Part shown: positions 17,473 through 31,298 of the stretch, piece by piece
Position numbering within the stretch: position 1 is the stretch's first letter
Layout: each line of letters begins with the position of its first letter
Assembly: GCA_024276995.1 (NCBI GenBank)
Contig: JAJRWB010000044.1
Location: 1-64,000, forward strand
From: Candidatus Eiseniibacteriota bacterium
Lineage (GTDB): Bacteria; Orphanbacterota; Orphanbacteria; Orphanbacterales; Orphanbacteraceae
Length of the DNA stretch: 64,000 bases
Direction: 5' to 3'
Made by a program: the position numbers and the translations under genes
Notes under the pieces: model-generated
Told to the model about the DNA's origin: nothing
Databases searched by the model: none
The model's input: the letters and a program-made list of their open reading frames with translations, nothing else

Positions 17473-19136
17473 CCGTTCTCCCCCTCGCCCATCGGTATCC
17501 GGATCCCCTCGCTTCTCGCGACATCGATCGCCTCTTCGTAGCCGGCGTCGGCGTGACGGACGACGCCGCTTCCCGGGTCGCACGTGAGCACCCTCTCGAG
17601 CGCCGCGGCCGCCCGTTCGGTTCCGTCGGCGACGATCACCATGCCGGCGTGGATCGAGTAGCCGATCCCCACCCCGCCGCCGTGATGGACCGACACCCAC
17701 GACGCGCCGGAGACCGCGTTGAGAAGGGCGTTCAGGATCGGCCAGTCGGCGATCGCGTCGGAGCCGTCCTTCATCCCTTCCGTTTCCCGGTAAGGCGAGG
17801 CGACCGAACCGGTATCGAGGTGGTCGCGCCCGATTACGATAGGTGCCGAGATCTCGCCCCTGCGCACCGCCTCGTTGATCTTCCTCCCCAAAAGAGCGCG
17901 CTCGCCGTAGCCGAGCCAGCAGATCCTCGCCGGGAGTCCCTGCCAGGCGATCCGCTCGCCGGCGAGGCGGATCCACCGGCCGAGCGCCTCGTCATCGCGG
18001 AACGTGTCGAGGACGATCTCGTCGGTCCGGCCGATGTCCGCCGGATCGCCCGAGAGGGCGGCCCAGCGGAACGGCCCCTGCCCCCGACAAAAGAGAGGGC
18101 GGATGTACTCGGGCACGAATCCCGGAAAGTCGAAGGCGTTCTCCACGCCGTATTCCTTCGCCTTCGCCCGGATATTGTTTCCATAATCGAAAGTCACCGC
18201 ACCGGCATTCTTCAGCTGAAGCATTCCGCGGACGTGCTCGGCCACCGCTGCCCCCGCCTTCGCCACGTACGCTTCCGGGTCGGATTCCCTGAGCGCGAGC
18301 GCCTCGTCGAGGGTCATCCCGTTCGGGACATATCCGGCGAGAAGATCATGGGCGGATGTCTGGTCGGTGAGGACGTCGGGGACGAAGCCGCGACGCGCCA
18401 GCTCGGGAATCACATCGGCACAGTTCCCCAGGAGTGCGATGCTCTTCGCCTCGCCTTTCGCCCGGTATCGCTCGACAAAGTGGAGTGCTTCGTCGATACT
18501 CTCGACGCGACGATCGCAATAACGGCTTTCGAGACGCCGGTCGATGCGTGACGGGTCGACCTCGACGGCGAGGCAGATCCCCTCGTTCATGGTGACCGCG
18601 AGCGGTTGGGCGCCCCCCATCCCGCCGAGCCCGCCGGTGAGCACCACCTTCCCCTTCAGGCTGCCGTTGAAGTGTCGCCGGGCGAGTTCGGCGAGCGTCT
18701 CGTACGTCCCCTGGATGATCCCCTGCGTGCCGATGTAGATCCACGACCCGGCGGTCATCTGGCCGTACATCGTCAAGCCCATTTTTTCGAGACGGCGGAA
18801 CTCGTTCCAGTTCGCCCACTCCGGAACGAGAAGCGAGTTGGCGATCAGCACCCGCGGCGCCTCCACGGTGGTCCGGAAGACGCCGACCGGCTTCCCCGAC
18901 TGCACGAGAAGCGTCTCGTCGTCGGCAAGGGTTTCGAGGGTGCGTAGAATCGCGTGGAACGCTTCCACGCTCCGGGCGGCCCTGCCGGTGCCGCCGTAGA
19001 CGATCAGCTCCTCCGGCTTCTCCGCCACCTCCGGATCGAGATTGTTCTGGATCATCCGGTACGCCGCCTCCTGCACCCAACCACGGCATGTCAGCTTCGT
19101 TCCGCGCGGCGCGCGCACCGTTTCTTGCAGTTTCAA
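17469..19136 (-). CDS. hutU: Urocanate hydratase
   Basis: Second step of histidine degradation, converting urocanate to imidazolone propionate with tightly bound NAD+. At 555 residues it has normal length. Diagnostic are the early YGGTGRAAR motif, the NAD-binding glycine stretch [13 protein letters not shown], and the conserved [13 protein letters not shown] segment with active-site Cys region. The start is TTG at 19136 with AGGAGGAAGAAG upstream, 12 bases after hutH. Order hutH-hutU-hutI is tightly coupled. Confidence 0.97.
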   Translation of the reverse strand: MKLQETVRAPRGTKLTCRGWVQEAAYRMIQNNLDPEVAEKPEELIVYGGTGRAARSVEAFHAILRTLETLADDETLLVQSGKPVGVFRTTVEAPRVLIANSLLVPEWANWNEFRRLEKMGLTMYGQMTAGSWIYIGTQGIIQGTYETLAELARRHFNGSLKGKVVLTGGLGGMGGAQPLAVTMNEGICLAVEVDPSRIDRRLESRYCDRRVESIDEALHFVERYRAKGEAKSIALLGNCADVIPELARRGFVPDVLTDQTSAHDLLAGYVPNGMTLDEALALRESDPEAYVAKAGAAVAEHVRGMLQLKNAGAVTFDYGNNIRAKAKEYGVENAFDFPGFVPEYIRPLFCRGQGPFRWAALSGDPADIGRTDEIVLDTFRDDEALGRWIRLAGERIAWQGLPARICWLGYGERALLGRKINEAVRRGEISAPIVIGRDHLDTGSVASPYRETEGMKDGSDAIADWPILNALLNAVSGASWVSVHHGGGVGIGYSIHAGMVIVADGTERAAAALERVLTCDPGSGVVRHADAGYEEAIDVARSEGIRIPMGEGENG

Positions 19137-19148
19137 CTTCTTCCTCCT

Positions 19149-23330
<4,182 letters not shown>

Positions 23331-23476
23331 TCTTGTACAATACCAGAAACCGCCATCCGCCGGGTTACCGGGGAGTGCCCGCCCGCGACGGTGAGACGGA
23401 TAAAGTGGACCCCCGAATACCGGAATGTCGGTTTTCAGCCTGCCGATCGAAGGGATACGAAAGCCTTAACGCAATT

Positions 23477-23506
23477 ATTTTAAGATAGTTACGGCCCGAA
23501 TATCAA
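23477..23506 (-). promoter_or_regulatory. Candidate housekeeping promoter of the GNAT-ligA-hut operon
   Basis: On the minus strand TTGATA (23506-23501) is followed after 18 bases by TAAAAT (23482-23477), each five of six matches to the sigma-70 consensus. It lies in an AT-rich island within the only long gap here and is correctly oriented; transcription would start near 23470. Confidence 0.55.
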
Positions 23507-23555
23507 GGGTTTTCTTGCGAACGGGAAAGGGGCGGTTCGGGTCGACACGGCCGGT

Positions 23556-25310
23556 TCAGAAGTCACCCGAGGCGGCGACATGGATCTTCCCTTCCATGAA
23601 ACCGTCCCCTTCGCCGAGGCCGTAGTCGATGCCGACTACGCCGATCCCCGAGTCGAGACGGATGCCGAGACCGACGCCCCGCTTCCACATCTCGTCGTTC
23701 ACGATCCGGCCGTCCCTTTCGCGGCGCGCGAAAATGTACCCGTAGTCGAAGAAGAGGAACGCCCGCGAGAGGGGGCCGAGGAGACGGCGCAGTTCGAACC
23801 GCCCCCAGGCGATGCGCGAACCGAGGAAGCGGTCTTCATCGTAGCCCCGAAGCGTCGCCGCGCCGCCGAGATAGAACTGGTCGTAAAGAGGAACCCTGTC
23901 GGCGCTGGTGAACCGGGCGCGACCGTTCATCTCCGCGGCGAGCACCACTCCCCCGACACGCCGGTAGAGATCGAAGGCGCCCTCCATCGTGGCGAGGCGG
24001 CTGGTGCTCTTTTCGATCCTCCGTTCCGGCTCCGCGTCGACGGTCCTTTCGCCGTACTCCGGATCGAAACGGAGGAGAAACCCGGACGAGGGGTTTCGCG
24101 GTGTGTCGGTGCCGTCGAACGTGAAGCCGACACTCCCCCACCGGCGGATGCTTCGCGGTACATCGCCCGCCTCGTCCCGCGGCTTGATCTTCTCGCTCCC
24201 CACCGCAAAGCGCGACGAGAGCCTCCCGCCCGACTCGAAGTCGATGAGGAGCGATGCCGACGTGCGCGACCACGAGGAGTCGCGCAGTGTCTGCTCCGCC
24301 TTCCCCCCCACGCCGAGAGGTGTGCCGAGGAACCATGGTTCCCTGTAGGCGAGGCGGACGCTCCGCGTGCCGGGTGCGATCCTCTCCCAGTGGATCTCAC
24401 CCCTTCGCGCCGTGCCGAAAAGATTTCGAAAGGCGATGTCCACGTAGCCGCTCAACACCCCTTTCTCCCCGTCCGTCCCGGGGGCGTATCCGAAGATCCC
24501 CTCGATCCGGTTCGACGGCGCCTCCCGAACGGCCAGCTCGATCACCGCCTCCTTCTCCTTCCAATTCACCCGCGTCACAGGAGGCGACACCGACCGGAAG
24601 AGACCGCTCCTGAGGAGGCGCGGCACGCACCGGTCGACCGCCTCCTGGTCGTATGGCTCGCCGAACCGGAGACCGGAGAGGCGCTTCACCGTGGAGACGC
24701 GGCTCAACCGGTTCCCCGTCACCGTCAGGTCGCCTAGAGTGACGAAAGGCCCTTCGACGAGACGGAAGGTGACGCCCACGCCGGGCGGTTCCCTTTCGTC
24801 GGTGACCGCCGAGACGACGAGACGACCGAACGGATGGCCCCGCCGGGCGTACCAGCGAAGGATCTCCTCACCCCGTTCTTCGAGCCGCGACGGATCGATC
24901 GGCTTCCCCTTCTCCCCCCGGAAAAGTCGTGCCGCCTCTTTCCCGCCGAGAAGGTCGGCTCCCTCCACGGCGAGTCTCGTCAGAGGGCGATACTCTCCCT
25001 CCGATACGGCGAGCGACACGCGAACCGCGTCCTCGTCCTTCCCCGGAGTCCGCGTCACCGTCACCGCAGCGTCGATGTAGCCGAGAGAGGCGTACCTTTC
25101 GAGCAGGCGCACAACGGCGGTCGACTCCGCCCCGACGCTCCACGGCGCTCCCTGCGCCCATGAAAAGATTTCGAGTGCATCGGTGGTCGAAATCACGCGG
25201 TTCCCCGTGATCTCGACCCTCTCGAGGGACCGTTCGGCCCGCGGGGCCGCCGCGAACAGGAACGACGCGAACAGAAGAATCTGCATGATCCGTGAAGATT
25301 TCATGTCCAT
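23556..25310 (-). CDS. Omp85-family outer-membrane assembly protein (BamA/TamA-like)
   Basis: A 584-residue protein with a signal peptide (about 1-25), three POTRA-like repeats (about 28-105, 108-187, 190-262) and a 16-strand-type barrel ending in Phe. The family's loop-6 signature is present as R488-G489-Y490 in LRGYDED. Members insert or translocate outer-membrane proteins. BamA usually has five POTRAs; three match TamA or a specialised homologue better. The start may be the second ATG (25304), which has better spacing from AGGATGG. It begins two bases after the large surface protein gene, so the pair is translationally coupled and may form a substrate-assembly pair. Confidence 0.88.
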   Translation of the reverse strand: MDMKSSRIMQILLFASFLFAAAPRAERSLERVEITGNRVISTTDALEIFSWAQGAPWSVGAESTAVVRLLERYASLGYIDAAVTVTRTPGKDEDAVRVSLAVSEGEYRPLTRLAVEGADLLGGKEAARLFRGEKGKPIDPSRLEERGEEILRWYARRGHPFGRLVVSAVTDEREPPGVGVTFRLVEGPFVTLGDLTVTGNRLSRVSTVKRLSGLRFGEPYDQEAVDRCVPRLLRSGLFRSVSPPVTRVNWKEKEAVIELAVREAPSNRIEGIFGYAPGTDGEKGVLSGYVDIAFRNLFGTARRGEIHWERIAPGTRSVRLAYREPWFLGTPLGVGGKAEQTLRDSSWSRTSASLLIDFESGGRLSSRFAVGSEKIKPRDEAGDVPRSIRRWGSVGFTFDGTDTPRNPSSGFLLRFDPEYGERTVDAEPERRIEKSTSRLATMEGAFDLYRRVGGVVLAAEMNGRARFTSADRVPLYDQFYLGGAATLRGYDEDRFLGSRIAWGRFELRRLLGPLSRAFLFFDYGYIFARRERDGRIVNDEMWKRGVGLGIRLDSGIGVVGIDYGLGEGDGFMEGKIHVAASGDF

Positions 25311-25311
25311 C

Positions 25312-28300
25312 CTAAAAGAACGCCCTCATCTCGGCGCGGAATCGATGATCGGCGCTCTCGCCCTTCCAATTCTCGCCGCTGTAGGCGAGAGACGATCGGA
25401 GAACGCTGCTCACGTCGTAGGCGAACCTCACGTTCCAGCGGACCCCCTCCCGCCTGTCGCGCAGGAACGAACGACTCCTGTCAACGTCGGCGCGAAGGAA
25501 GCGGTTCCACGAAAGCGACCCGTCGAGCCTCCCGGCGGCGGCGAGGTTGACGGCGGCCTCCGGCTCGACGCGGAACGATTCGATTGTCTCGTCGAGCACA
25601 CCCTCCACGTCCCGGGAAAGAGCGGCCGGAAGGCGAAAGCGCCAGCGGGGCGTTGGCTGGTAGACGACGCCCCCTTCCCATACGTCGCTTACCGCGTCGA
25701 CGGCGCGCTCGTCGTTCGACCACTGCTTCTCGATGCGGCGGTTCCACTCGACCTCGCCGGTGAAACGCCCCGAGAGGGGAAGCTTTCCCAGGAGCCTCAC
25801 CGTGTGGACCAGGTCGTCCCTGCGGAAGAGCGCGAAATCGTTCGCCTCCCTGTCCTCACGCTGGTAACGGAGCTGCACGCTCCCATCCGACTTCCGGTCG
25901 TCCCAGCGAAGCTCCTGGCGGAAGAGGACGGTGCCGCGAATCGTCGTGTCGTTCCGCTGGAACGCCCGCGGCTGGAGGAGGAGAAGAGGAGTGCGATCGG
26001 TTTCCCTCGACAGCTCTCGCACCGAGAGGAACAGGTCGCACCGGAGTCCTCCCTTGAGCCGCCCCGGCTTCTTTCCGCCCCCTCCCCGGCGGCGGCGAGA
26101 CGGATCGATCCGGATCGACGCGCTCGCCTCGAGATCGATGAGCGGCTCGGGCTCGCCGTCGACGAAGACCCGGTTGTACCCCCCTTCGCCGGGAAAGAAG
26201 TTGCCGAGGCTGTCGTAGTCCGCCGACGTGTCCGCCGGCGCCGGCACGAGGCGGATCTCCCGGGGCCGGCGCTCCTCGGAAGAGACCTGGTACGTCCACG
26301 TCCCCTGGAGGAGCCCGCCGAGTCCGCCGTGACGGGCCTCGATCCGCCCGAGATCGCTCGACTCGTTTCCCGAGGCCGCGCCGGGGGCGTACCGAACCGT
26401 GCGGTGGCGGAAAAGGCCGTTCACCGTCGCCGGCCCCCTCCAACGGCCGGAGATCTCCCCGGTCACGCCGTCGTACCATCCCTCGTAACGGCCGGCGATG
26501 CTGTCGACGACGTCCTTCTCCTCGAACGTCACGCTCGCGTCGGCGCTCGCCGAACCGCTCTCCATCGCAAGGGCGTAGCGCTCCTTCGCCGAGCGGATCC
26601 CCCCGACAAGAGAGTCGCGGCGTGAGAAGTCTCGCCGCTCCCGCTTCACCATCACGGACGGCTCGAACCAGCCGGCCCGGAAAGCGCCGCTCACCGAACG
26701 GATCAACCCATCCCCGTCGGTCGTCCCATCCTCGCCGCCGTCCGACTCGCTCTTCACCCGTTCCCGCTGCGCGCTCACGCGGTAGCGCTTTCCGCTCCGC
26801 ACCGAAGCGAGCGCCTCGTAGCGCGCCGATCGGAAAAGATCCTGGACCAGGCGGCCCGCCCTTCCGGTGACCACCAGATCGCTCCCCTGAGTGCTCCCGC
26901 TCCACGTCCCTTCACCGTTCCACATCGATTCCCTTCCCCGGGCGGCACTCGCCTCTCCCTCTCCCACACGGTCTTCCTCCGCCCGCGTCGACGTGAGAAG
27001 CGCCCGCTCTTCCACGGTCATCCATCGGTCGTCCCTCTCCGTATCCCTGTATCTTCCCAGGGGCTCGAAGTTCGCCGCCACACGCCGCCACGCCCCCGAC
27101 AGCGAAAGACGGCCGAAAGGTCTCTTCCCGCCGCCGAGGCGGAAGGGAGCGACCTTCATGTCGACGGCCGCACCCGTTCCGCGGTTGTCGCCGTCGTCGA
27201 GATCGGAGAGGATGTTCCTGTCGAGGTCGGACCACGCCCACTCCCCCTCGACGGCGACACCGCTCGACGGAAACGCCTTCGCCCGCAGGTGGACGACCCT
27301 GTGGGACGCCGGGAGCGGGAGGGGGACCACCGGATCGTAATCGGCCGCGCCCTCTCCGGCGAAGACGAAGATCTCCCGTCCCCACTCCGCCGAAATATCC
27401 TTTCGATACGAACCCTTTCCGCTTCCGACGTTCCTGAATGAAACGGTGAACGCCCCCTCCCCCGGCCCGGCGTAGACGAACACGCCGCCGAGGGTGTCGT
27501 AGTCCCCCCCCTCCTCGACGGCACGGCCACTCGGAACGAGCGCCTGCCGGTCACCCGATGCGGCGAGGGAATCGAGATCCTCCTCGGTGAGCACCAGTGC
27601 TTCGGGACGGTTTTCGTCGTCTTTTTCCTGGAAGAACGCCCCTTCCATGCGGAAACGGTCTCCCTCGTTTCCCACGTGGAACCGGTTCGTGAAGAAACTT
27701 CTTTTGTACTGATCGCCCGATACCTGGAAGTCGACCGAAATGCGGCTTTCAGACATGATCGGCCGCGACGGATTGAAAAGGAGCGTCGCGGCGTTATAAT
27801 CGATGACGTAGTCGTTCTGATCGCCCCGCGTCATCTTCTCCCCGTCGAGCCATACCGATTCGCTTCCCGCCACGATCACCCTGTCCGATCCGGAGGCGAT
27901 CAGATCGTAGGGACCCTGCTTCCCCTCGGCGCCGCGGATGTCGACGGAGAGGAACTCTCCGCGGGCCAACCCGCCTGACAATTCCACGCCGACCGGCCCG
28001 CGGGCATAGCTTCCGAGCACCCCCTTCAGCACGCGGCGGTACGCCCCGAACCGCCCACCTCGGAAGTCGACATCATAGTCGCCGAGCGTCGCCTTCGCCG
28101 ACGGCGATTCGACGGCGATCACCACCTCGTCAAGCTGCTCGAGCCGTTCCGACCGACCTTCCGGCTGGAAAGGGAGATTCTCGTCGGTGAGCCGCGCGGT
28201 GACGCGGACATCGGGGGCGAGGAAACCGTCGACACTCACGCGAAGCGCCTGCTCGAGCTTCAGCTCGCGGCCCGAACCGATCACCACGGCAAACGACTTG

Positions 28301-28749
28301 CTCCCCCCCACGCGAACGGTCCCCCGGTCGAGCGGTCCCGAAAAGGACGAAGGGGCATGCTCCGGCGTCACGATGCCGACCCCCTCCCCCGCGAAACGGA
28401 GGCGGTTGAGCGCCAACTCTCCCTTCAGCGGGAGGGGAAGGGAGCGGAATGCGACCACGGCACTGTCTCCGGAGACGAGGGGATAATCGAAGGAGATCTC
28501 CCCGCGGTCGTAACGCATGAAGTAATCGGTGTCGCGGACCAATTCCTTCCCGTGAAGGGTCACCGTTTCCGACCCGGCGATCAGCGATTCCGAGCCGAGC
28601 GAATACGGACCACGCCGGTCCTCACCCGCCACCACCACCATCCGTTTACCGAGACTGTACGTTTTCGGTGTTAGGAAGAGATCGCCCGCCCCGGCGGCGG
28701 ACGGAAGGAGCATGAGCACCACGAGGAAGAGCTGCTTCCTAGCGCCCAT
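25312..28749 (-). CDS. Large outer-membrane protein with repeated GSE/DY modules
   Basis: A 1145-residue protein with a clear signal peptide (about 1-22). Two related modules, near residues 47-100 and 279-340, share the order GPY-L, AGSE-V, a G-E turn, DY, Y, a hydrophobic strand and a final V-F. The rest is strand-rich with many aromatic and charged alternations, ending in RAFF as outer-membrane barrels do. I do not recognise a family with certainty; the module pattern recalls segments repeated in SprA, the type IX translocon, but that is from memory. Start ATG 28749 overlaps the NHL gene by 11 bases; the frame to 28863 is a shadow. Confidence 0.72.
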   Translation of the reverse strand: MGARKQLFLVVLMLLPSAAGAGDLFLTPKTYSLGKRMVVVAGEDRRGPYSLGSESLIAGSETVTLHGKELVRDTDYFMRYDRGEISFDYPLVSGDSAVVAFRSLPLPLKGELALNRLRFAGEGVGIVTPEHAPSSFSGPLDRGTVRVGGSKSFAVVIGSGRELKLEQALRVSVDGFLAPDVRVTARLTDENLPFQPEGRSERLEQLDEVVIAVESPSAKATLGDYDVDFRGGRFGAYRRVLKGVLGSYARGPVGVELSGGLARGEFLSVDIRGAEGKQGPYDLIASGSDRVIVAGSESVWLDGEKMTRGDQNDYVIDYNAATLLFNPSRPIMSESRISVDFQVSGDQYKRSFFTNRFHVGNEGDRFRMEGAFFQEKDDENRPEALVLTEEDLDSLAASGDRQALVPSGRAVEEGGDYDTLGGVFVYAGPGEGAFTVSFRNVGSGKGSYRKDISAEWGREIFVFAGEGAADYDPVVPLPLPASHRVVHLRAKAFPSSGVAVEGEWAWSDLDRNILSDLDDGDNRGTGAAVDMKVAPFRLGGGKRPFGRLSLSGAWRRVAANFEPLGRYRDTERDDRWMTVEERALLTSTRAEEDRVGEGEASAARGRESMWNGEGTWSGSTQGSDLVVTGRAGRLVQDLFRSARYEALASVRSGKRYRVSAQRERVKSESDGGEDGTTDGDGLIRSVSGAFRAGWFEPSVMVKRERRDFSRRDSLVGGIRSAKERYALAMESGSASADASVTFEEKDVVDSIAGRYEGWYDGVTGEISGRWRGPATVNGLFRHRTVRYAPGAASGNESSDLGRIEARHGGLGGLLQGTWTYQVSSEERRPREIRLVPAPADTSADYDSLGNFFPGEGGYNRVFVDGEPEPLIDLEASASIRIDPSRRRRGGGGKKPGRLKGGLRCDLFLSVRELSRETDRTPLLLLQPRAFQRNDTTIRGTVLFRQELRWDDRKSDGSVQLRYQREDREANDFALFRRDDLVHTVRLLGKLPLSGRFTGEVEWNRRIEKQWSNDERAVDAVSDVWEGGVVYQPTPRWRFRLPAALSRDVEGVLDETIESFRVEPEAAVNLAAAGRLDGSLSWNRFLRADVDRSRSFLRDRREGVRWNVRFAYDVSSVLRSSLAYSGENWKGESADHRFRAEMRAFF

Positions 28750-29659
28750 GGCCCGGATCGCCGCATCGGAAGATGACGAGCCTGTCGTTTCCCGTATCTG
28801 AAATGTAAAGGAGTCCCGTGTCTCCCACCGCCACGCCCGAGGGGGCGCGGAGGGGCGAACCATCGGAGAAACGGTCGATCACCCCGGCAAACTCGCCACC
28901 GGGGGCGTAGACGATCACCGCGTTCCGGTCGATGTCGGCGACATAGAGCCGTCCGTTGAGATCGACCGCCACCGCCGCCGGCCGCACGAGCCGTCCGTCG
29001 CCGGCCGCGTCGCCGATAACCTCGAGAAAGCCGCCGAGGGGGTCGAAGACCTGCACCCTGGCGTTGTCCCTGTCGCAGACGTAGATCTTCCTCTCGCGGT
29101 CGACGTCGATTCCCGCCGGGTAGCGGAAACGTCCCTCGTCAACGCCGTAACCACCGAGGATCATCTCCGCGTCGCCGGTGTAGGAACGGAAAATCCGCAC
29201 CTGGTCCACTTCGATGTCGGAGAGGTAGATCCGCCCGAAGCGGTCGACCGCCATAGCGACGGGGATATCGACGTCCCCTTCGTCACGGGAGAGAATGATC
29301 CCCTGGGAGACTTCGTACCGGTCGAAGACCTGCACCCTCTCGTTGCCGTCTTCGAGAACATAGAGAAAACGACCCTCCACGGCGACATCGACGGGGTCGA
29401 GAAAACGGCCCTGGGACGAGCCTGCGAAACCGATGCGCGAAACGTAGGCGCCGGCGGAGTCGAACACCACCACCCGGTTGTTCCCCTCGTCGGCGACGTA
29501 CACCTTTCCGCCGAACCCGACCGTCACGCCGGCGGGCGAGGAGAGCGCCCCTTCCCCCTCGATACCGGCGATACCGACCGGATCGCATGCGATGAAAGCG
29601 CCGGGCGTGCCGGCGCAAACGGCGAGGAGGACGGCGGTTGTCAGGAGTTTGTCGATCAC
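28739..29659 (-). CDS. Exported NHL-repeat beta-propeller protein
   Basis: A 306-residue protein with an N-terminal export signal ending in FIAC at residue 25, which could be a poor lipobox. Six NHL repeats follow, each with the pattern PAGVTV...VYVADEGNNRVVVFD, forming a six-bladed propeller. Such domains bind proteins, peptides or glycans at the cell surface. The start is GTG at 29659 with GGGGAGA upstream. It is in the middle of the secretion operon and overlaps the large surface protein gene, so it may be an accessory partner of it. Confidence 0.85.
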   Translation of the reverse strand: MIDKLLTTAVLLAVCAGTPGAFIACDPVGIAGIEGEGALSSPAGVTVGFGGKVYVADEGNNRVVVFDSAGAYVSRIGFAGSSQGRFLDPVDVAVEGRFLYVLEDGNERVQVFDRYEVSQGIILSRDEGDVDIPVAMAVDRFGRIYLSDIEVDQVRIFRSYTGDAEMILGGYGVDEGRFRYPAGIDVDRERKIYVCDRDNARVQVFDPLGGFLEVIGDAAGDGRLVRPAAVAVDLNGRLYVADIDRNAVIVYAPGGEFAGVIDRFSDGSPLRAPSGVAVGDTGLLYISDTGNDRLVIFRCGDPGHGR

Positions 29660-29685
29660 CGATGTCTCCCCTCAGGAGACCGGGG

Positions 29686-30447
29686 TCAAAAACGGCTTCG
29701 AAGCGCCACCCTCAAGAGCGGGGGCTCGCCCTCCCGTGGAGGTATGAACCGGATGTGCGACGCGGCGCGCCCGGCGACGTTTCCTCCCGGCCCGGTGCCG
29801 TGGGCCGCCTCCACCGCGCTGATCGCGCGGTTGAGCACAGCCGCCACCAGGGCGAAATCGGCACGCTGCCCCGAGTCGCGGGCGTCGTTGCGGATCAGCC
29901 TGTACTCGAGGCGCCTTTGATTGTTCTTCCATTTGAAGTAACGGTCGGCGCCGTATTGATGCTCCGCCTCGTAGCGAAGCTGGGCGTCGCGATCGTCGGG
30001 GAAGAGGGTCCGCGCATCGATCCGCACGCCCATGTTGTAGTCGTCCACGCTGTCGTAGATCGTGAGCAACCTGTAAAACTCCTCGTCCTTCCCACGCCCG
30101 GGCACGTCTGCGAACGATTCCGCCCACTCCTCGAAGTCATTCGTCCTGTAATGCTCCTGGAATTTGAACACGGCGAAGCTCGTCCAGATCATCCCCTCGA
30201 GTCCGAGAAAGATCCGGCTTCTCAGGGTGCGCCCGCCGTAGCGCTGGCCGAGACCGGGCACGAAGAGGGAGAGGAGAAATGCTTTTCGCTTCGAGTATTC
30301 CTGCGCCCTCACCACGGCGCCCCCCTCGAGGTCCGCCTCCGCCTCCTCCGCCGCGAGGGCCCGCCGAAAGGCGCGGTCGATCGGTTCCCCCGCGGCGAGG
30401 GCGGGAAGGAGGGCGAGGAGCAAAAGCGCCGTGATGTTCCTTTTCAA
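29686..30447 (-). CDS. Membrane protein with PGLGQ motif (DUF5683-like), copy A
   Basis: A 253-residue protein: signal peptide (1-20), then a hydrophobic segment SLFVPGLGQRYGG followed by a second hydrophobic helix containing GLEGMIWTSFAVF, a long polar central region, and a helix near the C-terminus with LNRAISAVEA. The final residues RVALRSRF form a last strand. The PGLGQ pattern recalls DUF5683. The TTG start at 30447 has GGGGAGG upstream. It is a diverged paralogue of the next gene upstream (30459-31274), which has the same motif order. Function unknown; location between the protease and propeller genes suggests an envelope role. Confidence 0.78.
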   Translation of the reverse strand: MKRNITALLLLALLPALAAGEPIDRAFRRALAAEEAEADLEGGAVVRAQEYSKRKAFLLSLFVPGLGQRYGGRTLRSRIFLGLEGMIWTSFAVFKFQEHYRTNDFEEWAESFADVPGRGKDEEFYRLLTIYDSVDDYNMGVRIDARTLFPDDRDAQLRYEAEHQYGADRYFKWKNNQRRLEYRLIRNDARDSGQRADFALVAAVLNRAISAVEAAHGTGPGGNVAGRAASHIRFIPPREGEPPLLRVALRSRF

Positions 30448-30458
30448 CCGAGCCTCCC

Positions 30459-31274
30459 CTAGAAGTTGTAGGCCAGCCCCACCGTGCCGCCTACGCCGGT
30501 CACCGGACTTCCAAAATCGATCGACAGCCCGTCCGGCACCTCGGCGTCGCCCCGGGCTAGGCGGCGGGAGGTGAAGTAGGCGTCGAAAGCGGACACGCCG
30601 TGATTCGCGATTATAGCAAGAAGCCAGTGTCTCGACGTAGTGAGAAGATCGTTCTGCTTCCGCCGCATGGCGCGGTACTCGACGCGCATCGGCGTCTCCT
30701 CGATGACCACCCCTTCGTCCTCCCGGAGATAGACCTCGTCGGGGTAATCGTCCCAGCCGCAGATCCACTTTGGCAGCTTGTGAATATCCTCGTAGAATTC
30801 GAGACGCTGCGCCTCGGTGTCGAGTACCGGCGGCTCGGGAAGGGCGTCGCGGTACTCGTTCGGATAGGAACACGGGTCTTCCTTCCAGTGCCAGTTTTCG
30901 TCGGCGTACGCCCGGTAGATGTCCTGTTCGTCCCAGCCGCGGCGCTTGTAGTCGGCGTACTGCACCCAGCCGAACCCTTCGAAAGCGGCGTACCCGGCGG
31001 CACGCACCCCCGAATAGGAGATCACATCCCACCCCGACGCATAGAGCTGCCCGAGTCCCGGAAGGAGCGCCGACAGGAAGAAGGCGTTTCGCGGCGTGGG
31101 ACGGTCGTGCGTCGTCGCCGGGGCGAGCACGTCATCGACCGCCTGAGGCGGGGCCTCGAGGCGGCGGATCTCGGTGCGGAGCGCCACGGTGAAATCGGAG
31201 TCGGCACGGGCCTGCGGGACGGGGCAAACCGCCAACACCGCCGGCAGGAAAAGAACGATACGAACGATACGCAA
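30459..31274 (-). CDS. Membrane protein with PGLGQ motif (DUF5683-like), copy B
   Basis: A 271-residue protein with a signal peptide (about 1-24), a hydrophobic segment SALLPGLGQLYASG, a Gly/Ala/aromatic helix (AAGYAAFEGFGWVQY), a polar middle with many Trp, Tyr and Asp, a helix HWLLAIIANHGVSAFDAY and a terminal strand GTVGLAYNF. It shares overall plan and the LPGLGQ motif with copy A, 11 bases downstream, so the two probably arose by duplication. The TTG start at 31274 has AGGAGGAAG upstream. Function unknown. Confidence 0.78.
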   Translation of the reverse strand: MRIVRIVLFLPAVLAVCPVPQARADSDFTVALRTEIRRLEAPPQAVDDVLAPATTHDRPTPRNAFFLSALLPGLGQLYASGWDVISYSGVRAAGYAAFEGFGWVQYADYKRRGWDEQDIYRAYADENWHWKEDPCSYPNEYRDALPEPPVLDTEAQRLEFYEDIHKLPKWICGWDDYPDEVYLREDEGVVIEETPMRVEYRAMRRKQNDLLTTSRHWLLAIIANHGVSAFDAYFTSRRLARGDAEVPDGLSIDFGSPVTGVGGTVGLAYNF

Positions 31275-31298
31275 GACGACTTCCTCCTCGCCGGAAGG

